Positions 25,389 to 33,944 of a stretch of DNA of 64,000 bases are shown piece by piece; within the stretch, counting starts at the first letter, position 1, and every line of letters starts with the position of its first letter. Under the pieces are notes generated by a model that saw only the letters and a program-made list of their open reading frames with translations, ran no database searches and had not been told where the DNA came from. The position numbers and the translations under genes are program-made. This DNA comes from an uncultured Bacteroidia bacterium. GTDB lineage: Bacteria; Bacteroidota; Bacteroidia; Bacteroidales; UBA932. The stretch covers positions 62,001-126,000 of the forward strand of contig CADCHE010000002.1 of assembly GCA_902801205.1 (NCBI GenBank), in the 5' to 3' direction.

Positions 25389-27746
25389 TTATTCGAAATA
25401 ATAGTCTTCGATCGTCTCCTGGCTCTTGATGGCCGCCGCGTCGGAGTCACCGCCGTCGCAGCCGAAACTCATGTCCATGCCCGGCGGCGCGATGAACCGG
25501 TCGTTTGCCGAGACGCCCAGCGTGCCGTCCGCGATGACTTTCTGCATGAAGAGGCCCCATGTCGGCAGGGACATGTGCGCACCCTGTCCGAGCGCGGTGG
25601 ACTGGAAGTGTACCTGGCGGTCTTCCGCCCCCGTCCAGACACCGGCCGTCAGCGTCGGCGTATAGCCGATGAACCAGCCGTCGGCGTTGTCGTTGGTCGT
25701 GCCCGTCTTGCCGGCGATCTCGCCGTTGAGCTTGTAGCGGTAGCGCAGCCGGCTGGCCGTACCGCCTTGTACGACGCCCTCCATCAGGTTGACCATCAGA
25801 TAGGCGGTCTGCTCGCTGATCGCCTCGCGCCGGCGGGCGGAGGTGAACTCGCTGATCAGGTTGCCCTGCTTGTCTTCGATCCGGGTCACGATGAGCGGGG
25901 TGATGTACACGCCCTTCGACGGGAACGTGTTGTAGGCCGCCACCATCTCGAAGAGGGAGAGGTCGGCGGGACCGACACACAGGGCCGGCACCTCGTCGAT
26001 GTGGCTGGAAATGCCCATCTTGCGCATCATGTCGGCCATCGCATGCGGGCCGAACTGCTTCATCAGGTAGGCGGAGATGTTGTTCGAACTGTTGGTCAGG
26101 CCCCACTTGAGCGTCACGGTCTGGCCGATCCACTTGGCCGCGTCGGTACTCCGGGGCGTCCAGGAATCGTTGCCCGTCACGAAGGTCTGGGGCAGGTTGA
26201 CCACCTTGTCGCAGGGGGTCATGCCCTCCTGCATCGCCAGCGTGTAGAGGAACGGCTTGATCGTCGAACCGACCTGCCGCTTGCCCTGGCTCACGTTGTC
26301 ATATTTGAAATAGCGGTAATTCGGACCGCCGACGTAGGCTTTGACATGCCCCGTCCCCGGCTCCATCGCGACGAAGGCGGTGCGCAGCATCGACTTGTAG
26401 TAGCGGATGGAATCGTCCGGCGTCATCGTCGTGTCGATGTAGCCCTTCTTGTTGTAGGCGAACACGCGCATCTTCACCGGCACCGAGAAGGTCTTCAGGA
26501 TCTCGCTCTCGGACTTCCCGGCCTTGCTGAGCATCCGGTAGCGGTCGCTCCACTTGCGCGCCTGGCTCATCACGCGGTTGCGCGTGGCCTCGTCGATGTC
26601 GTTCGAGAACGGCCGGTTCTTCTTCGACTTGAGGTCGCGCTGGAAGTCTTTCTGGAGGTCGCGGATCCGCTCCTCCACCGCCTCCTCGGCGTATTTCTGC
26701 ATCTTGTAGTTGATGGTCGTGTAGATCCGCAGGCCGTCGCGGTCGAGGTCGTAGGCGCTGCCGTCCGCCTTGCGGTTCTTCTCCAGCCAGCCGTAGAGTT
26801 CGTCGTTCACCCAGGCGAGCGAGTCGGCGGAGTATTCCTCCCGTACCGAATAGGACGAACGGCGCGGCTTCTTGGCGGTCATCCGCCGGCGGAGCAGGTC
26901 GCGGAAATATGGCGCGCGCCCCGCGTTGTGGTCCTGGACCTGGTAGTCGAGATAGATGGGGATCTCACGGATGGAGTCGCGCTGCGCCTCGGTCAGGTAG
27001 CCCGCCTTGGCCATCTGTCCGATCACGAAGTTGCGGCGCGAAAGGGCCTGGTCGGGGTTCAGGGCGGGGTTGTAGCGGGTCGGCTTGTTGACCATGCCGA
27101 TCAGCATCGCGCTCTCTTCGACGGTCAGGTTGTCGGGAGCCTTTCCGAAGAAGGTCTCCGCCGCGGAACGGACGCCATAGGCGCTGCTGCCGAAGAAGAT
27201 CGAGTTCAGGTACATCGTCATGATCTCGTCCTTGGTGTAGTTCTTCTCGAGCTTGACGGCGGTGATCCATTCCTTCAGTTTCGTCCAGACCATCTTCATA
27301 TGGTAGATGCCGGGCACCTTCCGCTTCATCTCCGTACGCGGGTAGAGGGTCTTGGCCAGCTGCTGGGTGATGGTACTGCCGCCGCCCTGGCTGGAGTTCC
27401 GCATCAGGATGGTCTTGAAGAGCACGCGCGCGAGGCCGCGGAAGTCGATGCCGGAGTGCTTGTAGAAGCGGACGTCTTCCGTCGCGACGGCGGCGTGCAC
27501 GATGTTCGGGGACAGTTCGTCATAAGTGACGAAGGTGCGGTTCTCGATGTGGAACGTGGCCAGGATCTCTCCGCCTTCCGCGATCACCTGCGTCGCGATG
27601 TTGCTCTCGGGGTTCTCCAGTTCCTTGAAGGAGGGGATGTCGGCGAAAAGCCACACCAGGAAGATGATGAAAAGGACCAGCGCCACCGGGAGCGTGACGA
27701 AGATCCAGAACCATTTCGTTATTTTCTTGCGTGTGTTTTCAGTCAT
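25389..27746 (-). CDS. Bifunctional penicillin-binding protein 1A
   Basis: Class A PBP of 785 residues: glycosyltransferase (GT51) and transpeptidase. Short cytoplasmic tail, membrane helix at about residues 13-35, GT51 with catalytic Glu90 in TEDVRFYKHSG and the GGGSTITQQLAK motif, then the transpeptidase with GSTIKP (Ser494, Lys497), SSN for the SxN motif, and KTGTTND. All catalytic residues are present. It builds the peptidoglycan strand and cross-links it in the periplasm. Start MTENTRKK is placed at the charged tail before the helix. A TAAATTTG box lies about 20 bases upstream. Confidence 0.94.
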   Translation of the reverse strand: MTENTRKKITKWFWIFVTLPVALVLFIIFLVWLFADIPSFKELENPESNIATQVIAEGGEILATFHIENRTFVTYDELSPNIVHAAVATEDVRFYKHSGIDFRGLARVLFKTILMRNSSQGGGSTITQQLAKTLYPRTEMKRKVPGIYHMKMVWTKLKEWITAVKLEKNYTKDEIMTMYLNSIFFGSSAYGVRSAAETFFGKAPDNLTVEESAMLIGMVNKPTRYNPALNPDQALSRRNFVIGQMAKAGYLTEAQRDSIREIPIYLDYQVQDHNAGRAPYFRDLLRRRMTAKKPRRSSYSVREEYSADSLAWVNDELYGWLEKNRKADGSAYDLDRDGLRIYTTINYKMQKYAEEAVEERIRDLQKDFQRDLKSKKNRPFSNDIDEATRNRVMSQARKWSDRYRMLSKAGKSESEILKTFSVPVKMRVFAYNKKGYIDTTMTPDDSIRYYKSMLRTAFVAMEPGTGHVKAYVGGPNYRYFKYDNVSQGKRQVGSTIKPFLYTLAMQEGMTPCDKVVNLPQTFVTGNDSWTPRSTDAAKWIGQTVTLKWGLTNSSNNISAYLMKQFGPHAMADMMRKMGISSHIDEVPALCVGPADLSLFEMVAAYNTFPSKGVYITPLIVTRIEDKQGNLISEFTSARRREAISEQTAYLMVNLMEGVVQGGTASRLRYRYKLNGEIAGKTGTTNDNADGWFIGYTPTLTAGVWTGAEDRQVHFQSTALGQGAHMSLPTWGLFMQKVIADGTLGVSANDRFIAPPGMDMSFGCDGGDSDAAAIKSQETIEDYYFE

Positions 27747-27767
27747 GGCAAAAGTGCATAGCAAACA

Positions 27768-27775
27768 CAAATTTA
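27768..27775 (-). promoter_or_regulatory. -7 box (TAAATTTG) of the PBP1A-ddl-prmC unit
   Basis: Exact TAnnTTTG on the minus strand, 21 bases before the PBP1A start; no matching -33 box at 19-21 bases. Confidence 0.5.
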
Positions 27776-27784
27776 ATAACAAAA

Positions 27785-27817
27785 TTTGGAAAATTGGTGG
27801 GTTTATGGTTTACTTTG
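27785..27817 (+). promoter_or_regulatory. Probable topA promoter (TTTG, N21, TTACTTTG)
   Basis: -33 matches; the -7 box deviates at one position (TTACTTTG). Leader of about 45 bases before topA. Back-to-back with the PBP1A promoter. Confidence 0.45.
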
Positions 27818-27865
27818 CAGTCTGAAACCGGAAAACACTATGTCAAACTTGTAAACCAGAACGCT

Positions 27866-30184
27866 ATGGATGGAAGCAAATTAGTGATTGTGGAGTCTCC
27901 GACCAAGGCGAACACCATCGGACGGTATCTCGGAAATGATTACGTGGTGAAATCGAGCCGCGGCCACATCCGGGACCTTCAGGACAAGAGCCTGAGCATC
28001 GACGTGGAACACGGATTCGCGCCGGAGTACGTCATTCCCGACGACAAGAAGCGGCTGGTGGCGGAACTCCGCAGCGCGGCGGCCAAGGCGTCGTCGGTCC
28101 TGCTCGCATCCGATGAGGACCGCGAAGGAGAGGCGATTTCCTGGCACCTGTTCCAGACCCTCGGACTCAAGCGGGAGAATACCCGCCGGATCGTCTTCCA
28201 CGAGATCACGAAAGATGCGATCCTCTCGGCCATCGAGCATCCCCGCGACATCGACATGAACCTCGTCAACGCGCAGCAGGCCCGCCGCGTCCTCGACCGC
28301 CTCGTCGGTTTCGAGCTTTCGCCGATTCTCTGGCGCAAGATCCAGCCGCGGCTCTCCGCCGGCCGTGTCCAGTCCGTCGCCCTGCGCCTGATCGTCGACC
28401 GTGAGAAGGAGATCATGGCCTTCAACAGCGAGCCGTTCTGGCGCGTGGACGCCGTTTTCCACCCGGAAGGCCACCCGGCCGCCGTCAAGGTCAAGGCCGT
28501 TCTCGACAAGCATTTCGATACCCTGGAGGATGCCCGTACATTCCTGGAGGACAGCATCGGAGCGTCGTTCTCGATCGCATCGCTCGACCGCAAGGAGGGC
28601 GTCCGCTTCCCCGCGCCGCCGTTCACGACGTCCACCCTCCAGCAGGAGGCGGCCCGCAAGCTGCATTTCCCCGTCGGCGTCACGATGCGCATCGCGCAGC
28701 AGCTCTACGAGCGGGGTCTCATCACCTATATGCGTACCGACTCCACCAACCTCTCCGGCCTGGCGCTCGGCACCGCAAAGAAGTTCATCACCGAGCACTA
28801 TGGCGCCGATTACGCGAAGACGCGCCAGTACAAGACCCATTCGAAGGGCGCCCAGGAGGCCCACGAGGCCATCCGTCCGACCTTCATCGAGAATGAGCAG
28901 ATCGAAGGCTCGGCGCAGGAGCAGAAGCTTTACAACCTGATCTGGAAGCGGACCGTCGCCTCCCAGATGGCCGATGCGAAGGTGCTCGGCATCACCCTGA
29001 AGATCGCCTCTGACAAGCGCCCGGAGCGCTTCTCCGTCCAGGCGACCCAGGTCCTGTTCGACGGATTCCTCAAACTCTATATGGACGGTCCGGACGAAGA
29101 GTCCGCCACCGAGGAAACCCTCCTTCCGAACCTGGAGGTGGGCGACCGGATGGAGGAGAAAGGCATCAGCGCGTCCTGCAAGTTCACGCAGGCGCCGCAG
29201 CGCTACTCCGAAGGCACCCTGGTCAAGAAACTGGAGGAACTCGGCATCGGACGTCCTTCCACGTACGGTCCTACGATCGCGACGCTGACCACCGGCCGCG
29301 GCTATGTGTTCAAGGGCGACAAGGAAGGCGTGAAGAAGCCTGTGACGAACCTGCAGCTGAAGGGCGGAAAGATCACGGCGACCGAGAAGACGGAAACCGT
29401 AGGCGCCGAACGCGGGAAACTGATCCCGCATGAGATCGGCATGATCGTCGTCGACTACCTGGCCGAGAATTTCTCGGATATCATGGACTATGAGTTCACG
29501 GCCAACGTGGAGAAGGACTTCGACGACGTGGCGGCGGGCGAGCAGGTCTGGAACGAAATGATCGGCCGTTTCTACACGCCCTTCCACCAGCGGGTGGAGG
29601 AGGTGATGCACGACGGCAGGTTCAGCCATGTGAGCCGCGACCTCGGTACCGACCCCGAAGGCAGGATGCTCCAGGCGAAATACGGGAAATTCGGTCCGTA
29701 CATCCAGCGGGGTGAAGGCGAGGGCGCCGAATATGCCTCTCTGGCGAGGGGCCAGCTGATTGAAAACATCACGCTGGAGGAAGCGATCCAGCTGTTCCGC
29801 CTGCCGCGGACGGTCGGCCAGGTCGACGGCGTGGATGTCATCGCCACGAAGGGACGTTTCGGCCCTTATCTCAAATACGGCGACCGGAACATCTCCCTGC
29901 CGCGGAACGCCGACCCGCTCAAGGTTACGTTGGAAGAATGCACGGAACTGATCCGGAAGGACGGCGGGAAGGCGTCGGCGAACGCAGTACTGAAAGCGTT
30001 CGAGACCAGCGGATTGCAGGTGATCGACGGCCGCTACGGACCCTACATCAAGTACAACGGGGCGAACTACCGTATCCCGAAGGGGACGGACGTGGAGACC
30101 CTCACCGAAGAAGCCTGCCTGGCGCTGGTTCAAAGCAACGGACCGACCCGCCATACGGGGCGAAGAAATTTCCGCAAACGTTAG
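27866..30184 (+). CDS. topA: DNA topoisomerase I
   Basis: Type IA topoisomerase of 772 residues that relaxes negative supercoils. The TOPRIM domain opens with KLVIVESPTKANTIGRYLG and contains ASDEDREGEAISWHL; the active-site tyrosine is Tyr288 in ITYMRTDSTNLS; EAHEAIRPT follows. The C-terminus has no Cys4 zinc fingers but three glycine-rich repeats of the type GRFGPYLKYGDRNISLP, the usual Bacteroidota arrangement. The start MDGSKLVIVESP is fixed by homology; the open frame upstream includes the promoter. Monocistronic, with the Lrp-type regulator starting after its own promoter. Confidence 0.95.
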   Translation: MDGSKLVIVESPTKANTIGRYLGNDYVVKSSRGHIRDLQDKSLSIDVEHGFAPEYVIPDDKKRLVAELRSAAAKASSVLLASDEDREGEAISWHLFQTLGLKRENTRRIVFHEITKDAILSAIEHPRDIDMNLVNAQQARRVLDRLVGFELSPILWRKIQPRLSAGRVQSVALRLIVDREKEIMAFNSEPFWRVDAVFHPEGHPAAVKVKAVLDKHFDTLEDARTFLEDSIGASFSIASLDRKEGVRFPAPPFTTSTLQQEAARKLHFPVGVTMRIAQQLYERGLITYMRTDSTNLSGLALGTAKKFITEHYGADYAKTRQYKTHSKGAQEAHEAIRPTFIENEQIEGSAQEQKLYNLIWKRTVASQMADAKVLGITLKIASDKRPERFSVQATQVLFDGFLKLYMDGPDEESATEETLLPNLEVGDRMEEKGISASCKFTQAPQRYSEGTLVKKLEELGIGRPSTYGPTIATLTTGRGYVFKGDKEGVKKPVTNLQLKGGKITATEKTETVGAERGKLIPHEIGMIVVDYLAENFSDIMDYEFTANVEKDFDDVAAGEQVWNEMIGRFYTPFHQRVEEVMHDGRFSHVSRDLGTDPEGRMLQAKYGKFGPYIQRGEGEGAEYASLARGQLIENITLEEAIQLFRLPRTVGQVDGVDVIATKGRFGPYLKYGDRNISLPRNADPLKVTLEECTELIRKDGGKASANAVLKAFETSGLQVIDGRYGPYIKYNGANYRIPKGTDVETLTEEACLALVQSNGPTRHTGRRNFRKR

Positions 30185-30203
30185 ATAATTAAATAATTTT
30201 TAT

Positions 30204-30211
30204 TATTTTTG
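30204..30211 (+). promoter_or_regulatory. -7 box (TATTTTTG) of the Lrp/AsnC regulator
   Basis: Exact TAnnTTTG match, about 28 bases upstream of the ATG, in a short AT-rich spacer after topA. Confidence 0.55.
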
Positions 30212-30239
30212 TACTCATATCAGTTATAAATTGAAAGAT

Positions 30240-30764
30240 ATGGGCGTATATCACATCGATCAGATCGATCAGAAGATTCTTTCCTTCCTGGTCAACAATG
30301 CCAGAATGCCTTTCCTCGAAATCGCGCGCGAGTGCGGCGTTTCCGGTGCGGCTATCCATCAGCGCGTCAAGCGTCTCGAGAGCAACGGTGTCATCACTGG
30401 CTCCCGGCTTCTCGTCAAGCCGCAGGCCCTCGGCCTGAACGTATGTGCCTTCATCAGCGTTTCCCTTTCCGAGGCGAACAAATATCCCGAAGTGATCGCG
30501 GACCTGAACAAGATCTCCGAAATCGTCGAGTGCCATTTCGTGACGGGCCGGGCCGCGCTCCTCATCAAGGTCTACTGCAGCAACAATGACCACCTGATGG
30601 AAATCCTCCTGAACACCATCCAGAATATTCCGTATATCCAGTCCACGGAAACGATGATCTCGCTCGACCAGTCGATCGAGCGTCAGATCTGGGTAAAGGA
30701 TTACAACAACCCCATGCACCAGCCTGCGCCGCTTTCCAAGCCGAAGGGCGGACGGAAGAAATAG
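30240..30764 (+). CDS. Lrp/AsnC family transcriptional regulator
   Basis: 174 residues. N-terminal helix-turn-helix (DQKILSFLVNNARMPFLEIA, then CGVSGAAIHQRVKRLESNGV) and C-terminal RAM ligand-binding domain (ISVSLSEANKYPEVIADL through NIPYIQSTETMISLD). Such regulators sense amino acids and act as dimers to octamers. The Lys-rich C-terminal tail (KPKGGRKK) is an addition. Targets are unknown; it sits between topA and the convergent gpsA with a 6-base gap, so local targets are not implied. Confidence 0.9.
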   Translation: MGVYHIDQIDQKILSFLVNNARMPFLEIARECGVSGAAIHQRVKRLESNGVITGSRLLVKPQALGLNVCAFISVSLSEANKYPEVIADLNKISEIVECHFVTGRAALLIKVYCSNNDHLMEILLNTIQNIPYIQSTETMISLDQSIERQIWVKDYNNPMHQPAPLSKPKGGRKK

Positions 30765-30770
30765 GCGCGC

Positions 30771-31820
30771 CTACAGGGTCTCGAACGTGAAAGCCTCCCA
30801 GGGGAGGGATGCGTCGGCCCCTTCGGTGACCACCCGGTCGGCATGGACCAACAGCGGGAAGTCGGAAAGCGAAAGCGTTCCGGCTTCCGCTTTTTTCCGG
30901 ATCGCCCGGGCCACCCGCCCGGCCACGACAAGCGATTCGAGCGTGACGCCGGAGAGGATCTCCATGGCCTCTTCGTAGGTTTTCCCTTCTCCAAGCAGGA
31001 TCCCGATGCGGCGTGTCCTGCCGCCGTAGATGGTCACGTACAGGTCGCCGATACCGATGGCCAGGCTCTCTTCGGAGCCGCCCTGCAGGCGGACGAGCTT
31101 GGTCATTTCGCGGACGGCCTGGTAGAAGGCGCCCGCCTGGGAGTTGAAGTGCAGCCCGGCGTCCGGACCCCCCTGGCGGTTCACCAGTCCGATGGTCAGG
31201 GCCACGCCCAGGGCGTATGCGTTCTTCAGTGCGACGGCGCTCTCCAGGCCGATGACGTCGCGGGTCAGCGAGATGTGGTAGTAGCTGGTCTGCATCGTCT
31301 CCTTCATCATGCGGAGCGCTTCGGCGTCGGTGCCGCAGAAGGCGACTTCCGTCTGGTCGTGCCAGACCAGTTCGTACGAGGTGCAGGGCCCGCCGATCGC
31401 GCAGATGCTCCTTTCGATGCCTTGTCGGGAGAGGGCTTCCTGCCAGTATTCGGGGTAGGAAACCAGGGTTCCGTCTTCTTTGCCGATCAGCCCTTTGGTC
31501 ACGGACAGGACGGGGATATCGGGGGACAGGCGGCCCAGGACGGCCTCGAGGAACCAGTCCACGCCGAAGGACGAGACACCGCAGATGACGAAGTCCGCGC
31601 CCCGGACGGCTTCCTCCCACGCTTCGAAGGGGAAAAACCGGACGCCCTCCGGGAACGGCCGCTGGAATTTGGGATGGGTGCCGGTCTTCCGGCAGGTTTC
31701 GATGATGTCCCGGTCGAGGGGCGTGCCGACCAGGCGGACGTCGTGTCCGTTCTCACGCAGGGGGAAGGCGAGCGCCGAGCCCATCATCCCGGCCCCGATG
31801 ATCGTTACCGTTCTTTCCAT
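30771..31820 (-). CDS. gpsA: NAD(P)H-dependent glycerol-3-phosphate dehydrogenase
   Basis: Reduces dihydroxyacetone phosphate to sn-glycerol 3-phosphate for phospholipid synthesis; cytoplasmic; 349 residues. Rossmann dinucleotide motif GAGMMG (residues 9-14), SVTKGL in the middle, IGGPCTSYEL where the family has the GPS motif, and LKNAYALGVALTIGL with the catalytic Lys region. GPC instead of GPS is a small deviation. It is the third gene of an operon after the C69 and S46 peptidases (4-base gap). Confidence 0.9.
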   Translation of the reverse strand: MERTVTIIGAGMMGSALAFPLRENGHDVRLVGTPLDRDIIETCRKTGTHPKFQRPFPEGVRFFPFEAWEEAVRGADFVICGVSSFGVDWFLEAVLGRLSPDIPVLSVTKGLIGKEDGTLVSYPEYWQEALSRQGIERSICAIGGPCTSYELVWHDQTEVAFCGTDAEALRMMKETMQTSYYHISLTRDVIGLESAVALKNAYALGVALTIGLVNRQGGPDAGLHFNSQAGAFYQAVREMTKLVRLQGGSEESLAIGIGDLYVTIYGGRTRRIGILLGEGKTYEEAMEILSGVTLESLVVAGRVARAIRKKAEAGTLSLSDFPLLVHADRVVTEGADASLPWEAFTFETL

Positions 31821-31824
31821 GATA

Positions 31825-33939
31825 TCATTTCTTGTTGGCCAGTTCCAGTTCGCGCAGCACCCATTTCATGCCGGCATACCGGTCGAGTACCCAGAGGATG
31901 TACCGGATGTCGGTGCAGATGCATTTGTTGTATCCTTCGCTGTATGCCGCGTCGCAGGAGAGCGACTCTCCGGTCCCGTCGAAGGCCACGCCGATCAGTT
32001 CGCCCCGTCCGTTGAGGACCGGTGAGCCGGAGTTCCCGCCCGTTATGTCGTTGTCGGCGAGGAAGTTGACGTGCATCGTTTTGCCGCCTTTCCCGTCGGG
32101 GATGCCCCAGCGGCCCCACTTGCCGTTTTCCAGGAGTTCCCGCTGGCGTTCATCCACCGTGTATTCGTACCGTTCGGGGTCGGCTTTCTGGAGGATGCCC
32201 TCCGGCCGGGAGAACCAGTTGTACTCCACGCCGTCCCGGGGCAGGCAGCCGCCGACGGTGCCGTAGCTCAGGCGCATCGTCCCGTTGGCGTCCGGGTACA
32301 GCGGCCGGCCCTTTTCTCGCTGCATCCGGTACATGGCGATAGTGTATTCCTTTTCAAGCGCCCGCACGGCGTTCCATTTGTCCAGGTGACCGTTGCGCTG
32401 GTTGATCCGCGGGAAGGAGATGTCCGTGAAGAACCGGTACAGCGGGTCCTTCCGCAGCTGCTCCTTCGTCACGGCATCTCCGGGGCCTTCGCCGGCGACG
32501 AGGCTGTTCTCCCAGAGCCAGGATGCGCAGGCGGCGTAGTTCGTGCCGAAGCGGCGTGCGAGCGTCTTGGTCTGTTCGCCGAAATAATAGCTGTCCATCG
32601 CGGTGTAGACCGTCCGCACCGTTTCTTCCAGCAGGTCGCGCTCCAGCCGCGGGTCCGTGGCCTCCCGTGCTTCCCGCAGGGCGCTCGCGGCCGCCTGGGG
32701 CGTCTTCGCATTGCCGGCCCGGAAGTAATATTTCCCGATCTGGGTGCCCGTGAAGACGGACGCCCGGTAGAGGATCTTGTCCTGCTCGCCCTCCTGCATC
32801 TGGGCGTATGCTTTCTTCAGGTCGGCGACGAGCGTGCCCCAGCGGGCTTTCCGCCCAGGGTCGGCGTCGATCCACGCCTGCAGTTCCTCCTCCTGGGCGC
32901 GCCGCTCGCTGCGGATCCGGAAGCGGTTCAGGCAGAGCGCTTTCCCTGCCTCGCTGCCCTGGAGATTCGTGAGGTTGAAATAAGTCGCCGCATATTTGCG
33001 CCGGATGTCGGGATCCGTGTCCATCCACTGCCGCATGAGCGAGATCTGCCGTTCACGCAGCCGGTTCTCCAGCGGAAGGGAGACCGTCTCGTCGAAGCCG
33101 ATCCCGGCCGACGAACGCGTGCGGTCGGTGCTGCCGGGGTAGCCGAGCACCATCGTGAACGAGCCGGGTGCATAGCCGTCCAGCGAGATCCGGAGCGGCG
33201 TCAACCCCCGCACCGGGGCGTCGTTCTCATAGATCCGGTACAGGGCGAAATCGCCGTTGTGACGCGGCCAGGTGTAGTTGTCGGTTTCACCGCCGAAATA
33301 GCCGATGCTCACGGGCGGGGCGGCGACGAGCCGGATGTCGTCATACACCTTGTACAGGCAGATCCAGGCCTTTTCGCCGGCCCAGGAGGTGCTGAATACG
33401 GCTTCCAGCCCGCTGGATTCGCGGTAGAGCTCTTCCATGCGCGCGGCGATCTTCCGGCTGCCGGGCTGCTCGCCGCGGGCGGCATAGGCGGCTTTCAGTT
33501 CCTCCACGTCGTCCGTCACGTCGTAGACCTGTTTGAGGAACCAGGCCTTCTCGCCTTCGAGACGGATTTCCTGGCGCCGGTGCATCGCCCAGAACCCCGT
33601 TTCCAGCAGATTCCGTTCCGGGGTGCTCAGCCGGGCGAGGTGGCTGTACGCACAGTGGTGGTTGGTGAGGATGAGTCCGCGTTCGGACAGGACACTGGCC
33701 GTGCAGGCGAAGTTCAGCGAGACCACTGCATCGGCCAGGGAGGCGCCGGGGGCGTCCGCATCGTAGATCTGCCCGGCGGAAAGCTGCAGCCCGCGTTCCT
33801 GCATCTTCTTTTCCAGGGCCCGGTCGATGTCCTGGACCGGCCACATCCCCTCATCCGCGCGGACGGGCAGGAGGTTGCCCGCCAGGAGCAGGAGACCGGA
33901 CAGGAGCAGTCGGAGCCGTTGTCGCATCTGCTTGCGCAT
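31825..33939 (-). CDS. S46 family dipeptidyl-peptidase, DPP7 type
   Basis: Secreted or periplasmic serine exopeptidase releasing dipeptides from peptides, 704 residues. Signal peptide about 1-28. Catalytic His lies in TNHHCAY (94/95), the Asp region in WPRHNGDFALYR, and the Ser is Ser637 in TGGNSGSPV. At the specificity position GVAFDGTGE has Gly655; DPP11-type enzymes, which need acidic P1 residues, have Arg there, so this is the DPP7-like form preferring hydrophobic P1 residues. Two Met codons four residues apart could start it; the upstream one is 5 bases from the preceding stop. Pairs functionally with the C69 peptidase. Confidence 0.92.
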   Translation of the reverse strand: MRKQMRQRLRLLLSGLLLLAGNLLPVRADEGMWPVQDIDRALEKKMQERGLQLSAGQIYDADAPGASLADAVVSLNFACTASVLSERGLILTNHHCAYSHLARLSTPERNLLETGFWAMHRRQEIRLEGEKAWFLKQVYDVTDDVEELKAAYAARGEQPGSRKIAARMEELYRESSGLEAVFSTSWAGEKAWICLYKVYDDIRLVAAPPVSIGYFGGETDNYTWPRHNGDFALYRIYENDAPVRGLTPLRISLDGYAPGSFTMVLGYPGSTDRTRSSAGIGFDETVSLPLENRLRERQISLMRQWMDTDPDIRRKYAATYFNLTNLQGSEAGKALCLNRFRIRSERRAQEEELQAWIDADPGRKARWGTLVADLKKAYAQMQEGEQDKILYRASVFTGTQIGKYYFRAGNAKTPQAAASALREAREATDPRLERDLLEETVRTVYTAMDSYYFGEQTKTLARRFGTNYAACASWLWENSLVAGEGPGDAVTKEQLRKDPLYRFFTDISFPRINQRNGHLDKWNAVRALEKEYTIAMYRMQREKGRPLYPDANGTMRLSYGTVGGCLPRDGVEYNWFSRPEGILQKADPERYEYTVDERQRELLENGKWGRWGIPDGKGGKTMHVNFLADNDITGGNSGSPVLNGRGELIGVAFDGTGESLSCDAAYSEGYNKCICTDIRYILWVLDRYAGMKWVLRELELANKK

Positions 33940-33944
33940 ACGCC